From: Castellaniella daejeonensis
GTDB lineage: Bacteria; Pseudomonadota; Gammaproteobacteria; Burkholderiales; Burkholderiaceae_B
NCBI RefSeq assembly: GCF_039523555.1
Contig: NZ_BAAAFN010000015.1
Span: 372,001 to 436,000 of the forward strand
Length of the DNA: 64,000 bases
Direction of reading: 5' to 3'
Shown: in pieces, positions 59,990 to 64,000 of the stretch
How positions within the stretch are numbered: the first letter of the stretch is position 1
Layout: each line of letters opens with the position of its first letter
Translations under genes and position numbers: made by a program
Notes under the pieces: model-generated
Database searches by the model: none
What the model was told of the DNA's origin: nothing
What the model saw: the letters and a program-made list of their open reading frames with translations, nothing else

Positions 59990-60681
59990 TGCGAATGTGT
60001 GGTGCTGAAACAGTAGCCCGCCCCGCGTGCGGTCTGGATGACGCCGTCCAGGCCAGCGGGAGACAAGGCCTTGCGCAGGCGACGGATGTGGACGTCGACC
60101 GTGCGCTCTTCGACGAAGACGTGGTCGCCCCAGACCTGGTCCAGCAACTGGCCTCGGCTGTACACGCGCTCTGCATGGGTCATGAGAAAGTGTAGCAGGC
60201 GGAATTCGGTGGGCCCCATGGGCAGGATCTGGCCGTTGCCCGACACGCGCCGGGAATCCGGCTCCAGCCGCAGTCCGCCGGCCTCGATCGGATCCGGTGT
60301 GTGTTGCGGCGCGCGCCGGCGCAGCAGGGACTTGATGCGCGCCAGCAGTTCGCGCGGAGAGAAAGGCTTGGTGATGTAGTCGTCGGCCCCGGCCTCCAGT
60401 CCGTCCACCTTGTCCTGCTCGGCGCTGCGGGCGGTCAGCATGATCAGCGGGATGTCGCGGGTGCGGGTATCGCTGCGCAGCTGGCGGGCCAGGCGGATGC
60501 CGGGCTGGTCGGGCAGCATCCAGTCGAGCAGGATCAGGTCGGGCAGGACACGCTGGATCTGCTCCAGCGCCTGGTGCGCGTCCGGGGCGGTGCGCACGCT
60601 GTAGCCGGCGTGCTGCAGATTGACTGACAGCAGTTCCCGGATGGCAGGTTCGTCTTCGATGAGCAGGATGGTGGCGGGCAT
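59986..60681 (-). CDS. phoB: Phosphate regulon response regulator
   Basis: PhoB is an OmpR-class regulator that activates phosphate-starvation genes. The receiver has Asp53 in LILLDWMLPDQPG and Lys in DYITKPFSPREL. The C-terminal winged helix begins about 130 with LRLEPDSRRV and includes RVYSRGQLLDQVWG and VDVHIRRLRKAL, the DNA-contact helix. The 231-residue length is normal. The upstream 185-base divergent region with ubiE contains a perfect palindrome and a PHO-box-like pair. Confidence 0.94.
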   Translation of the reverse strand: MPATILLIEDEPAIRELLSVNLQHAGYSVRTAPDAHQALEQIQRVLPDLILLDWMLPDQPGIRLARQLRSDTRTRDIPLIMLTARSAEQDKVDGLEAGADDYITKPFSPRELLARIKSLLRRRAPQHTPDPIEAGGLRLEPDSRRVSGNGQILPMGPTEFRLLHFLMTHAERVYSRGQLLDQVWGDHVFVEERTVDVHIRRLRKALSPAGLDGVIQTARGAGYCFSTTHSQ

Positions 60682-60757
60682 GGGGGAAGTCTCGCAAGGC
60701 GGCGAGGCCGGGCTGGGGTCTCGCCGTTCCGGCCGCGGGCAACGCGTTCCGGCACGG

Positions 60758-60779
60758 TTGTCATCTTACGGTCGCATTA
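60758..60779 (+). promoter_or_regulatory. Possible PHO box in phoB-ubiE spacer
   Basis: Two consecutive 11-base units, TTGTCATCTTA and CGGTCGCATTA, resemble the direct repeats of a PhoB site (consensus near CTGTCATAAAA). The second unit has two mismatches in the core. It points toward ubiE, which is the wrong way for simple phoB autoactivation, so I hold it loosely. Confidence 0.3.
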
Positions 60780-60787
60780 TTTCATTG

Positions 60788-60804
60788 ATGTGACGCTGTC
60801 ACAT
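60788..60804. promoter_or_regulatory. Palindrome ATGTGAC-GCT-GTCACAT
   Basis: This 7-3-7 perfect inverted repeat lies 107 bases before phoB and 63 before ubiE. It resembles a CRP site, but the half-sites are one base too close (five bases between TGTGA and TCACA). It could bind a different dimeric regulator. Confidence 0.4.
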
Positions 60805-60866
60805 GGCGGATTCCGTGACGGGTTTTTCGCCGTCGACGAGGTCCGATGCGGTACGATACGCGGATC

Positions 60867-61640
60867 ATGAGTACATCCCGCACATCCGCACCCGGCGCCG
60901 GCCAGGGTCAGCAGACGCATTTCGGCTTCGAGACCGTCCAGGAATCGGAAAAGGCCCGCCGCGTGGCCGAAGTCTTCCATTCGGTGGCTTCGCGCTATGA
61001 CCTGATGAACGACCTGATGTCGGCCGGACTGCACCGCATCTGGAAAGCCTTCACCATCGGCCGCGCCCAGGTACGCCCGGGCATGCGCGTGCTGGACATC
61101 GCCGGGGGCACCGGCGACCTGGCGCGCGCCTTTGCCCGCCGCGCCGGCCCCGAAGGCGAAGTCTGGCTGACCGACATCAACGACTCCATGCTGCGCGTGG
61201 GCCGCGATCGCCTGCTGGACCGCGGCGTGGTGGTGCCGGTATCGGTCTGCGACGCCGAATGCCTGCCGTTCCCCGACCGGTATTTCGACCGGGTGTCGGT
61301 GGCGTTCGGCTTGCGCAACATGACGCACAAGGATCGTGCCCTGGCTGAAATGCGTCGTGTGCTGAAACCGGGCGGCAAGCTGCTGGTGCTGGAATTTTCC
61401 CGCGTGGCGCCCGCGCTGGCGCCCGCCTACGACTGGTATTCCTTCAACGTCCTGCCGAAAATGGGCCAGCTGGTGGCCGGAGACGAGGCCAGCTACCGTT
61501 ATCTGGCCGAGTCCATCCGCATGCACCCGGACCAGGAAACCCTGGCCGGCATGATGCGCGAAGCGGGGCTGGACCGGGTGCAGTTCTTCAACATGACGGC
61601 CGGCGTGGTCGCGCTGCACGAAGGCGTCCGGCTCGGCTGA
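60867..61640 (+). CDS. ubiE: Ubiquinone/menaquinone C-methyltransferase
   Basis: UbiE carries out the C-methylation step of ubiquinone and menaquinone synthesis using SAM. The 257-residue protein has FHSVASRYDLMNDLMSAGLHRIWK near 44-67, SAM motif VLDIAGGTGDLARAF, and VAFGLRNMTHKDRALAEMRRVLKPGG, all family signatures. The start at 60867 removes seven residues of a longer frame. A hairpin follows 48 bases after its stop. Ubiquinone is the electron donor pool for the bd oxidase in this window. Confidence 0.95.
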   Translation: MSTSRTSAPGAGQGQQTHFGFETVQESEKARRVAEVFHSVASRYDLMNDLMSAGLHRIWKAFTIGRAQVRPGMRVLDIAGGTGDLARAFARRAGPEGEVWLTDINDSMLRVGRDRLLDRGVVVPVSVCDAECLPFPDRYFDRVSVAFGLRNMTHKDRALAEMRRVLKPGGKLLVLEFSRVAPALAPAYDWYSFNVLPKMGQLVAGDEASYRYLAESIRMHPDQETLAGMMREAGLDRVQFFNMTAGVVALHEGVRLG

Positions 61641-61687
61641 TCCATTTCGCTGCGCCGTCCGGCGCGGCGTTCTTCTTGTCGCGCCAG

Positions 61688-61715
61688 CCGAAGGCCGCCC
61701 GTGGGCGGCCTTCGG
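61688..61715 (+). terminator. Hairpin after ubiE
   Basis: CCGAAGGCCGCCC (61688-61700) is the reverse complement of GGGCGGCCTTCGG (61703-61715), a 12-13 bp GC-rich stem with a tight loop. Only TCATCTCATT follows, without a full T-run. It is suitably placed to end the ubiE transcript. Confidence 0.6.
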
Positions 61716-61840
61716 TCATCTCATTGCGAGCAGATGTTTCCACGCTGCGGGCTTGAACGATCTGTGGTAACTTTCACGTTCATTCAGCTTTCTGTCAGGT
61801 TGCCGGCATGCGTTCCGGCCCTGCCATACCAGGAGACTCC

Positions 61841-62809
61841 ATGAACCTTCGTCTACCCCGCTGGGCTGCCGCCGCGCTGTTGCTGATGGCGGCCCTGTCC
61901 CTGCTGGCCGTGACCCAGGATGCGCATGCTCGCCGCATGGGCGGCGGCATGAGCTTCGGCCGCCAGTCGACCAACGTCATCAAGCAGCGCCAGGCCGTGA
62001 CGCCGCCGGCCGCGCAGACCACCCAGCGCGCCACGGCGCCGGCAGCCGGTGCGGCGGCAGGCACGGCGGCCGCGGGCACAGCGGCCAAGTCGGGCATGTC
62101 CCGCTGGCTGGGCCCCATCGCCGGCATCGCCGCCGGCCTGGGCATTGCCGCGCTGCTGTCCAGCCTGGGGCTGTCCGGCGCCTTCCTGGAATTCCTCTCC
62201 AGCGCCCTGCTGATCGGCCTCGTGGTCTTTGCCGTCATGTTCCTGGTGCGCCGCCTGCGGGGCGGCCAGCGCCCGCTGGCCACGGCCGGCGCCGCGCCGG
62301 GCAATACCTATCGCCAGTCGGCACCCCAGGATCGGGGCTTCGGCATGACGGAGCGCCCGGCGTCCGAGCCCGCGGCCAGCGGCGCCCCGGTGATCGAGGC
62401 CGCGCCGTCCGTCCAGGTCCAGGATCCGTCCTGGTTCATCCCGGCCGGTTTCGACGTGCCTGTCTTCCTGGACCAGGCCAAGCAGCAGTTCGTCCATGTG
62501 CAGTCCCTGTGGGATACGGGCAACCGCGACGGCCTGCGTGAATTCCTGACCGATGACCTGCTGGCTGAAATCACTCCGCGCCTGCCCAGTCCCGAAGAAG
62601 GCAACCGCACCGAAGTCGTGCTGCTCAATGCCGAGCTGCTGGGGATCGAGACCGTGGCTGGCGGCCACCTGGCCAGCGTGCGCTATTCCGGCATGCTGCG
62701 CGAATCGGCCGGGGCCGAGGCCTTCCACTTCGAAGAGGTCTGGAACCTGTACAAGGCCGACGGCGCAGGCTGGCTGCTGGCCGGCATCCAGCAGACCAAC
62801 GCGCGCTGA
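61841..62809 (+). CDS. Tim44-domain membrane protein
   Basis: This 322-residue protein has an N-terminal signal or anchor (WAAAALLLMAALSLLAV), a Gly/Ala/Thr-rich low-complexity stretch, and two central hydrophobic segments (about 88-108 and 115-136). A C-terminal Tim44-like domain (about 195-320, with FLDQAKQQFVHVQSLWDTGNRDGLREFLTDDL) has the cone-shaped fold of that family. Bacterial Tim44-like proteins have unclear function. It sits between ubiE and ubiJ-ubiB in many Burkholderiales. An AGGAG site precedes the ATG; a longer start at 61808 is unlikely. Confidence 0.85.
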   Translation: MNLRLPRWAAAALLLMAALSLLAVTQDAHARRMGGGMSFGRQSTNVIKQRQAVTPPAAQTTQRATAPAAGAAAGTAAAGTAAKSGMSRWLGPIAGIAAGLGIAALLSSLGLSGAFLEFLSSALLIGLVVFAVMFLVRRLRGGQRPLATAGAAPGNTYRQSAPQDRGFGMTERPASEPAASGAPVIEAAPSVQVQDPSWFIPAGFDVPVFLDQAKQQFVHVQSLWDTGNRDGLREFLTDDLLAEITPRLPSPEEGNRTEVVLLNAELLGIETVAGGHLASVRYSGMLRESAGAEAFHFEEVWNLYKADGAGWLLAGIQQTNAR

Positions 62810-62829
62810 TCCACGCCCGAGCGGCTCGT

Positions 62830-62864
62830 GCGGCCGCCCACCCCTTGCCGGGGAGGGCGGCCGC
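62830..62864 (+). terminator. Strong hairpin after Tim44-like gene
   Basis: GCGGCCGCCC (62830-62839) pairs exactly with GGGCGGCCGC (62855-62864); inside it CCCC pairs with GGGG around TTGCC. This is a very stable structure without a T-run. It lies 20 bases after the stop and likely ends or attenuates transcription before ubiJ. Confidence 0.6.
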
Positions 62865-62992
62865 CTGCATTCCGGCATGCGCAAAAGGCCGCGGGCCGGG
62901 TGCGCACGCATCCTGCGGCCTGCGTGCAGGGGGTGCAAAACCGGTAAACTGGGGCCTGCGCCCGATCCGGCGCACCCGCGGCCCCGTCGTTC

Positions 62993-63619
62993 ATGATCAT
63001 GCCTCTTCCCTTTCCCTTTCCCGCTCCTTCCGATGTCCTGCTCCGGGGGCTGAATGCGCTGCTGCACCGAGAACCCTGGGCGCGCGAACGGCTGGCGGCC
63101 CACGCCGGCAAATCGCTGCGGCTGACGGGCGGCGAGCCCTGGACGCTGCAATGCGCGATCGCATCCGACGGTTCGCTGCGGCCCTGCGACCGGGCCGTGG
63201 TGCCCGACGTGGTGCTGTCCATCCCGCCGGAGCGCCGCCGCGATCTGCCCGGCGCCTGGCGCAGCGAAGGGCTGGCGGGGGTCACGGGCCTGGCCCGTAT
63301 CCAGGGCGATGCCGGGCTGGCCCACCTGGTGTCCGACCTGGCCCGCGGCCTGCGCTGGGACATGGAAGACGACCTGTCGCGCGTCGTCGGCGACGTGGCG
63401 GCAGTCCGCCTGACTCGGGGTGCACGCGAATTTGCAGGCGGCCTGCGGCAGGCCGTGCGCCGCGCGCAGGACAACATCTCGGAATACCTGGGCGAGGAAT
63501 CCGGCCTGGGCATCCGCGGCACGGACTTCCAGGCCTGGGTATCGGAACGCCAGGCGCTCGAATCCCGGCTGGAGCGTCTCGATGCGCGCCTGCGCCGGCT
63601 GGAGGGCGGGACATGCTGA
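62993..63619 (+). CDS. ubiJ: Ubiquinone biosynthesis accessory factor UbiJ (SCP2 domain)
   Basis: UbiJ is a lipid-binding scaffold protein of the aerobic ubiquinone synthesis complex. The 208-residue protein has an SCP2-like domain in its first 110 residues (with LRLTGGEPWTLQCAIASDGSL) and a helical C-terminal part ending in a short coiled coil (ERQALESRLERLDARLRRLE). The start MIMPLPFPF has a second ATG two codons on. TAAACT at 62945-62950 is a possible -10 element. It overlaps the next start by seven bases, and ubiE-ubiJ-ubiB is the E. coli order. Confidence 0.9.
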   Translation: MIMPLPFPFPAPSDVLLRGLNALLHREPWARERLAAHAGKSLRLTGGEPWTLQCAIASDGSLRPCDRAVVPDVVLSIPPERRRDLPGAWRSEGLAGVTGLARIQGDAGLAHLVSDLARGLRWDMEDDLSRVVGDVAAVRLTRGAREFAGGLRQAVRRAQDNISEYLGEESGLGIRGTDFQAWVSERQALESRLERLDARLRRLEGGTC

Positions 63620-64000
63620 CGTTCCTGCGCCTGGTCTACATTCTGTGGATCGGCCTGCGCTACCGGCTCGACGAACTGGTCCTGTCCGGCATCCAGCATC
63701 CCTGGGCGCATGCGCTGCTGAAGATCGCCTGCCTGGGCCGCCGCCCGCGCCGCGCGCGCGGCGAGCGCCTGCGGCTGGCCCTTGAAACCCTGGGGCCGAT
63801 CTACGTGAAATTCGGCCAGGTCCTGTCCACGCGCCGCGACCTGGTGCCCCAGGATATCGCCGACGAACTGGCGCGGCTCCAGGATCGCGTGCCGCCGTTC
63901 CCGTCCGATCAGGCCGCCGACATCATCCATGAGTCCCTGGGCAAGGCGCCGCAGGACTTGTTCGCCCGGTTCGAGCGCGATCCCGTGGCCTCGGCCTCGA
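63613..64000 (+). CDS. ubiB: Ubiquinone biosynthesis kinase-like protein UbiB, 3' end outside window
   Basis: UbiB is an atypical kinase/ATPase family protein needed for ubiquinone synthesis. Only 129 codons are visible, starting at an ATG that overlaps the ubiJ stop. The N-terminus LTFLRLVYILWIGLRYRLDEL and the family KxGQ motif are clear: KFGQVLSTRRDLVP at 66-79, in the place where typical kinases have a P-loop. The frame stays open to the right edge. The two C-terminal membrane helices of the family would lie outside. It is the third of the ubi gene group. Confidence 0.92.
   Translation, partial: MLTFLRLVYILWIGLRYRLDELVLSGIQHPWAHALLKIACLGRRPRRARGERLRLALETLGPIYVKFGQVLSTRRDLVPQDIADELARLQDRVPPFPSDQAADIIHESLGKAPQDLFARFERDPVASAS

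Noticed and set aside
60788..60804. CRP site between phoB and ubiE
   Set aside because: TGTGA and TCACA are separated by five bases instead of six, so it does not fit a true CRP operator.
1..64000. CRISPR array, insertion sequence, prophage or tRNA/rRNA genes
   Set aside because: I saw no regularly spaced repeats, transposase or phage motifs, and no cloverleaf or rRNA-like segments; intergenic gaps are all short.

Overview
The window is a high-GC, densely coded chromosomal segment from a betaproteobacterium, most likely order Burkholderiales and probably an Alcaligenaceae/Bordetella-like genus. The evidence is gene content and order: dprA-def-fmt, rsmB-DUF4390-ntrY/ntrX, secB-grxC-rhodanese-gpmA-envC-ctpA, kdsD-kdsC-lptCAB-hpf-ptsN-hprK-rapZ, and ubiE-Tim44-ubiJ-ubiB. 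I see no tRNA, rRNA, CRISPR array, insertion sequence or prophage gene, and no gene-free stretch longer than about 210 bases. The genus assignment is an inference from synteny only.

Region by region: 2-8276 is a catabolic/uptake operon in which a branched-chain-amino-acid type ABC transporter (two ATPases, two permeases, one binding protein) lies between two different adenylate-forming ligases. 8376-9392 is an orphan polar amino-acid binding protein. 9407-12057 (minus) holds a small membrane protein, HMG-CoA lyase and dprA; def and fmt follow on plus. 13707-18933 (minus) is rsmB, a DUF4390 protein and an NtrY/NtrX-like two-component pair. 18984-24602 carries housekeeping genes (rimO, a BioC-like methyltransferase, a ComF protein, trmL, gpsA, secB, grxC). 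24620-29881 holds a rhodanese, gpmA, envC, ctpA and a MoeB/ThiF-type gene, with a repeat-like element between envC and ctpA. 29811-33900 (minus) is a HAD phosphatase, argB, a thioredoxin-like protein, dolP, diaA and yraN, with rsmI divergent. 34897-42489 (minus) is a long envelope and PTS-Ntr block. 42582-43145 is apt. 43039-50060 (minus) is a complete cytochrome bd locus: a GbsR-like regulator, cydA, cydB, the tiny cydX, cydD and cydC. 50213-56883 (minus) holds a giant FAD/Fe-S oxidoreductase, a YqaA-like membrane protein and a diguanylate cyclase. ilvA, phoB-phoR and the ubiquinone genes close the window; ubiB runs off the right edge.

Functional links: kdsD/kdsC make Kdo, and lptC/lptA/lptB serve lipopolysaccharide transport. 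ptsN, hprK and rapZ form a regulatory phosphotransfer and small-RNA node. The cyd genes supply a high-affinity quinol oxidase together with its assembly exporter, and ubiE/ubiJ/ubiB make ubiquinone. 

The most distinctive observations are the cyd regulator with a well-placed promoter and operator-like palindromes, an NtrX-like regulator without its AAA+ domain alongside the absence of rpoN from the lptB-hpf junction, the ligase-flanked transporter with a ligase lacking a recognisable P-loop, the cydC tail running antisense into apt, and several unexplained intergenic palindromes. I did not find a convincing wholly new system.
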